A DNA stretch of 64,000 bases. Source: Emydura subglobosa (taxonomy: Eukaryota; Chordata; Testudines; Chelidae). Under the pieces are notes generated by a model. That model was not told the origin of the DNA. It worked only from the letters and a program-made list of their open reading frames with translations, and ran no database searches. Below, one piece after another: positions 46,384-56,879 of this stretch (within the stretch, counting starts at the first letter, position 1; every line of letters starts with the position of its first letter). The position numbers were made by a program, and so were the translations under genes. The DNA is taken from contig ML679961.1 in NCBI GenBank assembly GCA_007922225.1, positions 63,864,249-63,928,248 of the forward strand, read 5' to 3'.

Positions 46384-47059
46384 AACATGCACCAATGTTG
46401 ATTTTTAAAGGAAGGGGTGAGTAGATCCTCTCACAAGCCCACTCTAACTGGATGTTCTCCAAAAAGGGTTCCAAGGGCCACAGGCTAGAGTTTGAGACTC
46501 CTTGGACTAACCAATTCATGGTCATATACAAAACATTAATATTTAGCTGATGATGAAATGGTGCACTCCATCCCAGTGAGCTCTCTTCCAGTTTCCCTCA
46601 ACTCTGTACCAGAGGTTGGAACTAACAGCATGTCACAGATTATTAATGGTTGCTATCATTAATAGAGCTAGACTCATTCATTTTAGCCCAGTTTCTCCGT
46701 GCACATTGTTTTGCTGACAAGAGTTAGAGGGAGGGGAGAAAACCTTTCAGAAGTTCAAGCTAATTTCTCTAATTGAGATCTAAAAGCTAACCTGGAATTC
46801 TCTCAGCACAGGATTTACAAATTAAGAGACCAAATGTACTGTTTAGGAGTCCCTTGATATCAGTCACAGGCACTTACTTTCACCTCAGCTCTTTTGTACA
46901 TCTGAGGTTCCCAAACTATAGGCCTTGAAGCCCCAAAATGTGACTTGCAGCCAAACTTAGCTGATCTATAATTTAACATGGGGAGGTTTCTAAGATACTT
47001 ATATGGCTGATCATAGTGTCTGTTTGCCTTGTACTCTTTAATATATTTTTCTTCACAAT

Positions 47060-47230
47060 ACACCTGTGAGCTAGGAAAGTGCTATTATCCTCATCTTATA
47101 GAAGGGGAACTGAGGCTCAGAGAGGCTAAATAACTTGCCCAAAGTCACACAGAATATCAGTTGCAGAACAAGGAACTGAACCTGGGTCAGCCTCATCCTA
47201 AATTAGTGCCCTAACCACCGGACTGGTCTG
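47060..47230 (-). repeat. MIR-type SINE
   Basis: GGGGAACTGAGGCTCAGAGA, CTTGCCCAAAGTCACACAG and GTGCCCTAACCACCGGAC are canonical MIR landmarks in reverse orientation. Confidence 0.8.
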
Positions 47231-47912
47231 TTCAAGTGCCAGAATCACATAGCCCAAAGTGCCTTACTTTAGCAGAACATGCCATCATCTGAAGTAATAA
47301 TGCTGAATACTCTGAAAGCACCATTAACTAAGCCACAAAACCACAATCAGTAGCAGAGCAGCATTAGAACTGCATGTGGTTAATGTCCCTTTAATATCTG
47401 GAATATCCTGGAGTGCAGTTTGTAACTGTGCCAGCCCCTACCCTTGAAAACTCATAAATCAGAACCCCCCAAAAGCATGAGATTGTCTTAAAATCATAAG
47501 GTGTCTTTTTTCAAAACATCAGTTTTCAGCTGCATAATTCCCTCCCACTTTTTCCTGTCCTCTACTTGGCTGCTACACGACTCAGGGGTCACGTTTCCTT
47601 GAGAGCAGCCTGGTTTCAGCCCCTTGGAGTGTTTACTAGTGACCAGCCTGTGGCTTCAGTTCCACTCACATCAGCATTCATGTTAGTTAAGAAGTCGATC
47701 TTCTAAAAAGCAAAAACAGAATCCCAGAGTCAGGAAAACCCTTATAAAACACCACATATACCAGGCCTGGCCAAACTGTACCTCATGATCTGCCTGTGGC
47801 TCTTTTAGTTAAAGGGCAGCTCCCAGAATCCTCTATACCCTCCTTTCTCCGCCTACCAGACTGGGGGAGGAGCTCAGAGCTTCTGCCCTGCACCAGGGTT
47901 GTGGGTCTAGAC

Positions 47913-48312
47913 CAGGGGTGGGGAACCTTTTCCCTGCCAAGGGCCATTTTGATATTCCTACCTTCATTCACGGGCCATGTCGCCGATTCCGCCGCCGAAT
48001 TCCCCCCATTGCCGCCGAAAAGGGGCAAACGGCGGCAGGGTTTCGGCGGCAGGAACTGCCCGCCCCCCCCCCACAGAACCGTGCCGCCGCCGCCGACTCC
48101 ACCCCCTCGCCGCCGAAATGCCGCCGCCGTTTCCGCCTTTTCGGCGGCGCGGTTTTACAGTGTCCGCGGGGTGCCGTGGGCCAGTAACCGCCTCCAAGCT
48201 CCCGCCGCCGCCGAAAATGGGCAGACAGCGGCAGGGTTTCGACGGCGCGCACTTCCCGCCCGCCCGCGGGCCGGATCAAATTCTTTCGCGGGCCGGAGGT
48301 TCCCCACCCCTG
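47913..48312. mobile_element. hAT MITE, 400 bp, CCG-rich, with exact 8-bp target duplication
   Basis: The termini are CAGGGGTGGGGAACCT on the left and its exact inverse AGGTTCCCCACCCCTG on the right. The octamer GTCTAGAC flanks both sides (47905-47912 and 48313-48320) and is itself a palindrome. These are classic hAT features. The core is dominated by GCCGCCG units on both strands, so the long open frames crossing it (up to 211 codons) are compositional and not genes. The element forms a small CpG-rich island between SLC10A1 and SRSF5. Confidence 0.88.
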
Positions 48313-48462
48313 GTCTAGACTCTAGAGGATTCTGTCCAGTAGGGAGGGAGATCGTGGGGGGGGGCGGGGTGTCAGTAAGTCTGGTCACCCTTGACATACG
48401 CTTTGGGAGCAAGCGGCATAGTGAGGCCTGACAGAAGCCTGCTGGGGATTTTAAGAGTCTGT

Positions 48463-50940
48463 TAACATTTAGCAGCATAAGCATAAGTAGAACTACCTAT
48501 GTGTAAGATATTGCAGAGTAATGTTTGCAAGCCTTAAGAAACATGACTTAAAAACTAGGCCAGTTTGAACAAATACTGAACCTACCCTGACAGAATAGAG
48601 GAATATGGAAATGAGAGATTAATACATATGTATAATATAACAAGTGTATGTAACAAAGATAGGTTAGACGCTGTATTGTCCAGTGCTGGAAGCAATCGAT
48701 GAAATCATCCCATTGAGCTTCCCACTTGTAATTGACACCTGCTTGCTGAATGTTTGCCTTAATAAAGATTTGTTAGGCTCATCTGCTGAATAAGTGAATC
48801 TCAATCCAACAATATACTGCAAGACTAGCAAAAAAAATTGTGTATTAGTAATACTAGCATTGGAAGACGCCGCACATGGACACAGCTGACCCCACCCAAA
48901 CAGGAAGAAACACTGAAGTAGAATACAGTCTGCCTCACACTTGTGAATTTAAAGAGAGTGCATTTTCAGTGCCAAATATGCAACTCTTTGCAACAAAGTA
49001 GTTAAGGTATCACTCTTCTTTTAAAGCATAAGGCAAGTCATCTTTTTGCACACACCAGAATCTTAATCGCAACTGTCACTGACCTGTAAATTTCTAGAAT
49101 GTCAATGCTTGCAATGACAAAATCTGATCCGGAGCCCACACCTGAAGCTTGACCCCTTATGTGCAATTGAGTGCTTAGGGCAAGTGGCACATAACTATTC
49201 ACCGGAACATCTTTCCCCAGAATGACCTATAGTTACAATGAACCCCCAAAATATGATCCATAAATAGCAGCCCTAGGTTCTAAGTCTGTTGGACACTGAT
49301 AATTGTTAAAAACAAACAGCTTCAAAAATCAACAAATCACTCTTTTGAGTTTAAAGCAGACCTCAGCCTGCTAAGTGTTGGAGGCCCAGTAGAATTTGAG
49401 TTGCTTGACCACTGTCCTACAAGCCTAGCATAGCTTCAATTGCTTGCTCGGCTATTCTGACCTCTGTATCATGACATCTTCGTTGGCAGAGACTGAATAA
49501 CCTTACAGATCTCTCTTTCCGCATAGCACAGCACATAAGACAAAATACAGATACTGTATGCTTGCAGCTGCACATAGGTGGAGGTGATGGGAACAAGAAG
49601 TTATCTGTGAACATCTGGGGTAGTTTTATTACCAAGGGGCATATTTTTCTCCACCCCTCCTATCACCAGATGTTTTGACAACCCCAATCATCACGGTAAG
49701 AATTAAATTTAGTTAAGGGTGGAAACCCAATGTAAGTAATTAACATATATGACAATGAGAAAGATAATTGGTGGTTGTTTATGGAAGAGTATAAGTAGTC
49801 ACCACTTAAACAAAAGGGGGTGCTTCATCAACACCTGACTCCACAAGAAGTGCTGCTGTAAAGTAGAGGAGCCACTGACTCCCTAGCAGGGACCCTGAAG
49901 GCAGCTGTATACAGGAATGGCTTCCTGAGTAACTGCTTAGCTCTCCAGGCTTAGTGAGTACATAGTGTAGCTAATTTTAGGCTTTGAATCTAACTAGCAT
50001 ATTTATAGAGAAACCTTAAACGATACTGCACATTAAACCTTATTGATCTGCAAATCACGTGTACCATCTCACTGGTATCCACTGAAGTGTCCAGAATCAA
50101 CACTAGGGAGGTGTCAAGTTACTGTGGCTTTCTAGTCATTCCAAGTGCTCTGCTACTGCTGTGAACCAAGACAGGGCTGCAATATTGCCTAGAGTGTGAG
50201 CAAACGCTCCATTGACACAAAACCTACTGTTCTGAAAATGGCTCCATTTCTTATTAGTGTTGGCAGTGTAGTAGTACCACAATCAGTAAGCTCCACCTCC
50301 ATTCCTTAAAAGTAGGCCTCCTACTAAACCAAGACCCTACTGCTATCGCCCAACTCTTTTCAGATCTGGGTGCATGTACCTAATACAGAGGAGGACATAT
50401 TAGAACTAAAATGGGTAGTTTTAAGGGTTGTTTTCCTTTCTCTTTACCAAGAGAATTCTTGCACTTTTAATGGCTGTCTCCTGACTCAGTTGCCAGCTTT
50501 ACAGCTTGAAAGTAGGTTAGAATCCATTTTACTCTACACGTATGGATTGCTTTAGCATTATCAAGTTCCACATATACTAGCATGTTCAAATGTTGCATGA
50601 TGTGAAAGATTAGGGTGGCTTTCCCAGTATACAAGTCTCTTACAGTAACACTTGGATGTGAACAAAGGAAGTCCTTTACAATTATGTTTACTTACAGCCA
50701 CTGGGTTGTTGAAGATATGCACTAAGTGTGAACCAGAGAACAAAAACATTTCCTTATAACAGATGTGCGAGCTTGTTTTACTTCTGCATGAAAGAGGCAG
50801 AGGAACATTACCATTAACCTAAGCTATAGCCAGTTAGACAAAGTCAATTATTTTTGTTAAATGAGCTGGCCTTAGCAGGAAGGCTGAGCAGAGTATAGAT
50901 AGTCTGGTTCTTTGAGTGTTGAGTGAAGAGTCATTTTAGA
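48463..50940. other. Intergenic DNA between SLC10A1 and SRSF5; no gene recognised
   Basis: No protein-like frame was found. The part at 48463-48815 (TGTTAACATTTAGCAGC to CTCAATCCAACA, with CTTAATAAAGATTTG near its right end) has a loosely LTR-like layout, but no target duplication, so it is only noted here. The rest appears unique. Confidence 0.35.
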
Positions 50941-50944
50941 GGAA

Positions 50945-51469
50945 ACAAGACAGTTTTTAAAATAAAGTTTTATTATCAATTGTGATCAGCGTAATCTATT
51001 TCACTGACCCATAACTGAAACAACTGTTGGAAGCACAAAAAAATACCCTCTGAAATAAAGCTTTATGTACAGCACGTATGTAGAGCTCTTAAATGGCTAA
51101 AGCTATTAGTTTAATTAAAGACATTAAACTAATATTGAATTATTCACGTTTGAATACACAGGGAACTAAAACGTTCAGATGATTTCTTTTTTGAGTACAA
51201 AAAAATTGAAGTCGTTAGCTTTAGTTATAAAGAGCTCCTGCCCATATACACAAACTATACACTTGAGACATCCACAAAAATGTGAGCAAGAAAAAGGGAT
51301 TATCAAAAGACATTTAATACATTTAATTCATAGCCCATGGTGGTCCACATCTACAAAGTTTCACCCCTCCCCCCCACATCCAAACCCTTCCCCCCAGAAA
51401 AATCACATACTTACCACAAGTTTTAGCAAGTATGGTTTAAAAAAGGCCTTAAGACAAGTTATTTTTAGT
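50945..51469 (-). other. SRSF5: SRSF5 3' UTR with AATAAA poly(A) signal
   Basis: Downstream of the stop on the - strand the sequence is AT-rich. The first clear AATAAA on that strand is at 50974-50969. Cleavage would fall about 15-25 bases further, near 50950. The UTR would then be about 520 bases, plausible for this gene. Confidence 0.6.
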
Positions 51470-51719
51470 TCAATTCCCACTGTCAACGGATCTGGACCTT
51501 GACCGAGACCTTTGCCGATCTACAGATGCTGGAGATTTTGATCTACTCGAAGATCCTCGTTTCTGGCTCTTCTCAGGCATTGGGGACCTACTAACTGAAC
51601 GAGACTTGCTACGGCTCCTACTCCTGGATCTGGTGTAAGACTTGCGGCTTCGGGAACGAGAACGGCTACGAGATCTGGATGAGCTCCTGCTTCGGGAACG
51701 AGACCTGCTTCTGGACCTA
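51470..51719 (-). CDS. SRSF5: SRSF5 last coding exon, RS domain and stop
   Basis: The exon encodes about 82 residues of Arg-Ser repeats, interrupted by KSYTRS and by the [18 protein letters not shown] segment, and ends SRSVDSGN before TGA at 51472-51470. RS tails are phosphorylated and mediate protein contacts and nuclear import. The exon codes a few RS units fewer than the human one. Confidence 0.96.
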
Positions 51720-54700
51720 CTAATGAAGTTATACATACCAGTGTTAGCACTACTAAGCATTGATATAGCAGTACAATAGAAATGTACAATTCTGAATGCT
51801 TTGTAAAGCAGATTTGCATGTTTGCAAGGAAACGGTTATATTTAAATCTGTATATTAGCATCATTTGAATGTTTAAAACTCATACCTGTGTCTTTTGCTG
51901 CCTTCAATTAGTTTAATTTTCCTTCCATTGATTTCTTTGCCAGAAAGCTTTTCAATAGCATTCTTTAAGTCACTGTAAGAGGCGAACTCAACCACCCTTA
52001 AAAAAAAAAAAAAAAAAACACAACCCACACAATTCACATTAAGTGCCATGAATTACCTAGCTCATGAGACAGATCCTAAAGTTTTGCTATAAAATTTTTC
52101 ATGGACATCCTTCCACATCAGTAGCTGAACTGTGAATATTTTTCTCCCTCAAACAGCACTCATTTGCCTTTTAGGGAAATTCTATTGGGGCTATGTTTCA
52201 AGACAGGAAGAGAGTAACAAGCTGTGGGCACATACTAAGAATACTGAATCTAGTTTCAGCACTTTAGAGTATTTTATATTCTGTAAGTCTGAAAGAAGTT
52301 TTAGATACTTACCCTTCATTCAACTTAGGTCTGTGTGCATCTGCAAAGGTTACTTCCCCAGCTTGTCTCATGAAGTCTTTGAGATCCTAACAAGACCAAA
52401 TTTGTTACGCAAGGAAACAGAACTAATGTTTACATAATTTTTAAAAAAATAGTAAAAATAAAAAAATATGTATAACTACTGAAAGAGAAGATGTTAGATA
52501 AACTACAAACATGGCACTTGCCATACTTGTATTCTATCAAAACTGAATGATCTACATCAGGGCACGAAATAAATGAAAACAGCATATTGCTTTAAGCAAA
52601 ACGCTGATAGTTTTAACATTAAGGACAGTATTAGTCTATATAGATACATATATATATATGGAGCTGAGTGCAAAACACCACCTACATATTTTTGTAAAGA
52701 AAGACTGCAACAGAATAAGCCTTATGTTTATACACAATGTTTACAAGACACCAGTTATTTAGTGCCCCATAGGTCATAAAAATATAGTTTACTTTACCTT
52801 TATTAAAATTTCCCTAGGCTAGCCAAGCAGCAAACTGCCTTAAGCGATCGGAGATACCGTCATGATATATGCCCGACTGGCTCTTCGCCACCCATTTGAA
52901 GAACACTACCCAGTCGATGGAAGCCTTTAATCGCACAGCCCTCCCTAATAGCAGACTACTGATGGATGCAGACATTTTCTACTCTTGTGAAGTTACCAAG
53001 GACCACTTTACTGCGATCAGGATTCCAACGACCACCTAATTTCGTATCTTTCAACTCTTTTCGACCAGGACCTCTTATTCGGAAGCGTTACAGGAGGAAC
53101 AGCTCTCAACTTAGGGATCAGATCTCGTTAACTCTCGGGGATCGCTGCAACCTGGCACTCTAAGGAAGTGCATCGATTACGTCTAGACCGGCAAACACAG
53201 ATCTAGAGGTGGCCAACTGATACATTGTAGTAGCTGACTGGAAAAGTCAACCAGGCCCAACCAAGAGTGACCAAGACAGAACGATTAGGATAACCCACAG
53301 GCACTCCTCGTCATAAGGCCAACGACACAGATAGGCTGGCAAATAAAGGGTTTAATATGTGGTTAAAATTGATTTTGAACAAGAAAAATATAAATATATA
53401 TATAAATTTCCTCAAATATTTACATTGTATATTTACATATTAATTAAGATTTTTCAGAACTAATGTATGTTATTTAAAATTACATTAATATTTTCCAATA
53501 ATTAATCTATTTTATCAAAATATTTTTAGTAAAAATATATTTTACATTACATACCTATTAAAATGAAATCAAAATAGTTAATTATGTTTTAACAAACCTG
53601 CCAGCTGACTCGGGAAGACAAATTCTCTACTATCAGACGGTTTTCTGTTCGTACAGGCGGGGCATTTCTGTGGAGAAAAATATTTCGTTTCAATCTTCCG
53701 TACTGAAATCCAAGCGCACTAGTAACCCAGTAAATTTTGCAGGGCCAATTTTTAAAAAAAGATTGAGAATTAATACCCAGTACTCTGAAGTAAAATATAA
53801 ACTAAAAATAACCTTCTATAAAAGCCAAAACATGCCTATTTCACCTAGTAACCACCTTTGGTACTGCTGTTCTGATTCAAGTACTAGCAGCTGGGGAAGA
53901 GGGGGGAGAAGAGAACAGGAAGATGGTATGCTTAAAGACTATTCCATTATACATACCTCCTGTCATTACGTGGACGGCGGCTACTGAAACGGTCAGAGTA
54001 TCGCCCTCTGCCTCTACCACCTCGGGAACGGGCCCGTGCATGCTCAATTGTAACCCTAAAAGAAAAACAGGACTCATTTCATCTGCATATCTTTGTTACA
54101 AGCTTATATTTTCATTTAAGAGAAATGAGACCTCTGATGTTCACATTTTATATGAAGCGTATAACTGAATTCATGAAATTTTATTTTAAAGCTGCGTATG
54201 AAACAGCATACTGGATGCTACTAATATCAAAACATTTACCTCTCACTGCAGAGCTCCTTTCCATCCAGTTCATAGACTGCATCATCTGCATCCCTTGGAT
54301 CCTCAAATTCCTATTTCATAAGAAAACAACATATTTGATACTGATGTTTAACAGCAAAACATATGCCAACTACCCAGTTGTACAGAGTACTAGTTTATAA
54401 AAAGAAGGTATTAAAATCAGCTCCAGTTCATGAAACTAAGCCCTTACCTACATCAGGAAATTAGGCTGGTATATCACTCAGGTTGTGAAAAAAATCCACA
54501 GCTCTGAACAGTTAAACCGACATAACCCATAGTGTAGACAGGCTCAGTCAATAGGAGACCGACCTAGCTACCACCTCTCAGGGAAGTGGATTACCTATCC
54601 TGACAGAAGCCCTCCCACTGATGTAGATAGTGTCTTCACTGAAGTGGTGCAGCATTTTAAGTGTATACAAACACTAAGCTACAGCAAAAGGGGATTATAT

Positions 54701-55202
54701 GTTCTGCAGTACTAGTAGAAATCTTAACTTTTTGGATAAGTTTTCATGTTATTTCATGGCTACATGAAAAATTGGGGGGGGTGGGGGGGGAGAGAATGGG
54801 AAGCTTACAGTCTACACTCCAGCAGATTTCTCCACACAGACGAAAACAAATGTTACCTTCACTCCCCACTGCCAGCCATCCCCATAAAGAAAAGCAAAAT
54901 GGTGTTTTATCAGCCTAGAACTAGGTTTCAGCTGCTTGATGTAAAGCGAACAGCCTGGAGGTCAGTTACACCCGTAACTTGCCAAGCCCTCAACCCGCCT
55001 ATCAGACAGACCCGGTGTGGTCCAGAGACGTTACAAGCGGCTGAGGGGGCCCGAGCGGTGCCGGGACACCTCTTACCACAAATCCGAAGCCCCTTTTCAG
55101 ATCAATGTCTCGGATGCGGCCGTATCCCTTGAAGAATCGCTCCACATCCTTCTCCCGGGCGGCGGGGTTCAGCCTCCCGATGAATACGCGGCAGCCGCTC
55201 AT
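51470..55202 (-). CDS. SRSF5: SRSF5: serine/arginine-rich splicing factor 5, whole coding span, seven exons
   Basis: SRSF5 is a nuclear SR protein that binds exonic enhancers and recruits the spliceosome. Exons, in transcript order, are 55202-55077, 54310-54240, 54055-53957, 53667-53598, 52386-52313, 51996-51886 and 51719-51470. They join in frame to 266 residues; the human protein has 272. RRM1 covers about residues 4-72 ([16 protein letters not shown]). An Arg/Gly-rich hinge ([12 protein letters not shown]) follows. RRM2 runs from about 108 to 180 ([15 protein letters not shown]) and ends in the GSKRH motif. The RS tail fills the last exon. The 5' UTR appears split by an intron (acceptor CTCCTTACAG at 55229). 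Identity is near certain. Confidence 0.97.
51886..51996 (-). CDS. SRSF5: SRSF5 coding exon (RRM2 end)
   Basis: This 111-base exon encodes [20 protein letters not shown], then [16 protein letters not shown]. The acceptor is preceded by a run of about 19 T residues on the coding strand (52000-52018), a strong polypyrimidine tract. The donor is GTATGAG. Confidence 0.95.
52313..52386 (-). CDS. SRSF5: SRSF5 coding exon (RRM2 middle)
   Basis: This 74-base exon encodes [20 protein letters not shown], then KLNEG. The donor is GTAAGT. Confidence 0.95.
52799..53335 (-). other. SRSF5: Candidate regulated (poison) exon in the SRSF5 1.2-kb intron
   Basis: A 537-base block with balanced composition sits in otherwise very AT-rich intron. 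On the - strand it begins right after TTTATTTGCCAG, a possible acceptor, and ends AATAAAG before GTAAAG, a possible donor. Entered from the upstream exon, which ends on a codon boundary, it would add 16 codons and then meet TAA. SR-protein genes commonly autoregulate through such stop-containing, strongly conserved intronic segments. Use as an exon is inferred from splice-like edges and composition alone; intron retention is an alternative. Confidence 0.5.
53598..53667 (-). CDS. SRSF5: SRSF5 coding exon (start of RRM2), weak donor
   Basis: This 70-base exon encodes [18 protein letters not shown] and then RVSWQ, and ends on a codon boundary. Its donor, CAG followed by GTTTGT, departs from the GTAAGT consensus and opens the largest coding intron (1211 bases). 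This makes it a likely point of splicing control. Confidence 0.95.
53957..54055 (-). CDS. SRSF5: SRSF5 coding exon (Arg/Gly hinge)
   Basis: This 99-base exon encodes [20 protein letters not shown], then [12 protein letters not shown], the flexible linker between the two RRMs. The donor is GTATGT. Confidence 0.95.
54240..54310 (-). CDS. SRSF5: SRSF5 coding exon (RRM1 end)
   Basis: This 71-base exon encodes [20 protein letters not shown] and the start of CSER, completing RRM1. The donor is GTAAATG. Confidence 0.95.
54437..54676. mobile_element. Short Harbinger-like MITE in the first coding intron of SRSF5
   Basis: The left end is TAAGCCCTTACCTACAT and the right end AGTGTATACAAACACTAAG, a decayed version of the GGGCTTGTCTACA-type terminus. 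It shares CTAGCTACCACCTCTCAGGG with the element at 60171-60451, so the two are copies of one family. Confidence 0.55.
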
Positions 55203-56870
55203 GGCGTGGATGGGCGCGACTAAATCGGCTGTAAGGAGGAAATGGAGGGAGACGGTTAGCCGCGCAAGCGGGCACAGCAGCGGGGGCTGGCGGGAGAATC
55301 GCCCGATATCACTCAAGGTCCCCCCCCCCCTTCTCTCCTGCGCCGCGCCTCGGAACCGCAACGCCCACCCCGCCCTCACTGCGCAGCCGCAGAGCCTAGT
55401 CCTGTACTGCAGTCTGGAAAAGCCGAGAACATCGGACCGACCAGCTCCGCCCCTCCGGCTCAGCGCCAATGGGAACGAGCCAAGTAAGGCACCACCCCTC
55501 GCTGCACCAATAGGAACGTCTTCTGCAGCACTCAGTACTCCGCGCATGCGCACGGAATTCCCACTCGGAGGAGGCAAACAGCGGACGCCGCCATTTCCAT
55601 TGCACAAAATGGCCGCCTGAACCGCGCCCAAAGAGAACAACGGCGATCATGGGACCACCTCCCCCTCCTAGCGGGAAGAAACACCAGCGAAGCTGTCTCA
55701 GTAGCACCATGATTCCCCCCTTCACACACGCGGGATCGGACCCTAGATCCCCAGCAACTCTCCGCGTCTCCCCCCTGCTAGGACTTCCCCACCCTGATGC
55801 GCACCAGCCACGGCCCACGTTCCCTGCCTCCGCGCCCCAGCCTCCTCTCCGCGGCCAGCCCCTCACCAACCTGCGCTGTAATGGTCTCGCGGAACAGGCC
55901 GAGGCCAGACGGGTGCGGTACGCGGATAGGCCGATCAGCAACACCGATCTATCCCCTACGCCGCCTAGCTCCCGACTGGCGATTTTCGCTGCGTAGCTGC
56001 ACCACAAAATGGAGCCTGCTAGCACGTGACCTCCGCACCACGTGACCCCGCTGCGGCTCGGCAATGGGCGGAAAGGCGAGGGGGGGAGGGGCTCCTCGCT
56101 GGGACTGAATTAGGTCAGCGCGGGTGGGCGGGGCCTGTCGAGGAGTTTGAGTCACGCGCTTCCCCCATCCCTTCGGGGTCGGAGGTGTGGTTTGGACCTG
56201 CAGGCGCAGTGGCCAGTGCGCCTTCGGTTCGCCCCTGTCCTCGCTCGTTGCTGTAGCAGACTGTGCCGGGCCCGGCCCGCTGAGAGCAATTCAGGGCCGG
56301 CGACATCCCGTTGTTCCCCCCGCGTCCGCACAGACGCGGCCGGCTGGCAGTGGGTATCTGGAGCTGGCGCGGGGCGGTGCCGTGGGGCCCGGCGGAAGTT
56401 GCTGTGTCACGGCCTCGCGCCATGGCCGGCTGCCGCTTGCCTTGTGACCAGGGGTCTGCCCGACTCATGTCGGGGGCCCTGAAGCGGCCGGCGGGCTGGC
56501 CTGGCCTGGGTGGGGGAGCCCCGTGGAGCTTCGCGTGGGCCCTGGAGCCACCGAGTCCAGCCCAGTCACGGCAGCCTCGGGCCTGGGCGTTTGTAGCGCC
56601 CCCCCGACCCCCGGTACGGCGAGCCCGGCCATCCCTGCACGGCGGGCCTGCGAGCCAGGCAAAAATCCGCCGCCCCTTTCCCGGGCTGGGGAGGCGGTAG
56701 ACGAGGCCGCAGGTGTCGCTGGAGCAACGTTCGCTCCCCCCCCCCCACCCCCGTTGGGGTGGTGGTGTTGCCCCCTCCAGAACTTCCTCCGAGCGGGCCG
56801 GGCTTTCGCCACTGGCCTAGCAGGAGAGCGCTGAGGGAGGCGAGCTGGGTGAGGTAAAATGTGTATTGGA
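55000..56870. promoter_or_regulatory. CpG island with SRSF5 promoter
   Basis: The density of CG dinucleotides rises sharply from about 55000 and falls after about 56850. Upstream of SRSF5 the + strand shows CCAAT boxes at 55466 (GCCAATGGG) and 55503 (ACCAATAGG), and YY1-like GCCGCCATTT and AAAATGGCCGCC motifs at 55587-55616. A non-coding first exon probably ends near 55380 at a GTGAGG donor. Two perfect CACGTGAC E-boxes lie at 56023 and 56039. The island extends about 1.3 kb beyond the likely SRSF5 start, more than one promoter usually needs. The long open frames inside it are compositional. Confidence 0.75.
55077..55202 (-). CDS. SRSF5: SRSF5 coding exon with start codon
   Basis: The ATG is at 55202-55200 in context CGCCATGAGC. 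The exon encodes 42 residues, beginning [15 protein letters not shown] and ending in the RNP1 block KRGFGFV. The exon itself extends to 55228, after a CTTACAG acceptor, and ends at a GTAAGA donor at 55076. Confidence 0.96.
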
Positions 56871-56879
56871 CCGGTCCTA

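Noticed and set aside
46547..46560. CTGATGA followed by GAAA, resembling a hammerhead ribozyme core, considered because Penelope-like elements can carry hammerheads
   Set aside because: The two parts are separated by only one base, so stem II cannot form. The site is also outside the Penelope-like insertion.
47796..48431. Open frame of 211 codons rich in Pro, Arg and Ala on the + strand
   Set aside because: It runs through a CCG-rich hAT MITE with exact target duplications. Several frames on both strands are open there because stop codons are rare at this composition.
48463..48815. Possible solo LTR (TGTTAACATT to TCCAACA, with AATAAA near the right end)
   Set aside because: The flanking five-base sequences do not match and no second copy is present, so the limits cannot be supported.
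55396..56064. Open frame of 222 codons on the - strand, upstream of SRSF5
   Set aside because: It lies in a CpG island where all six frames are long. It has no recognisable domain and covers the promoter motifs.
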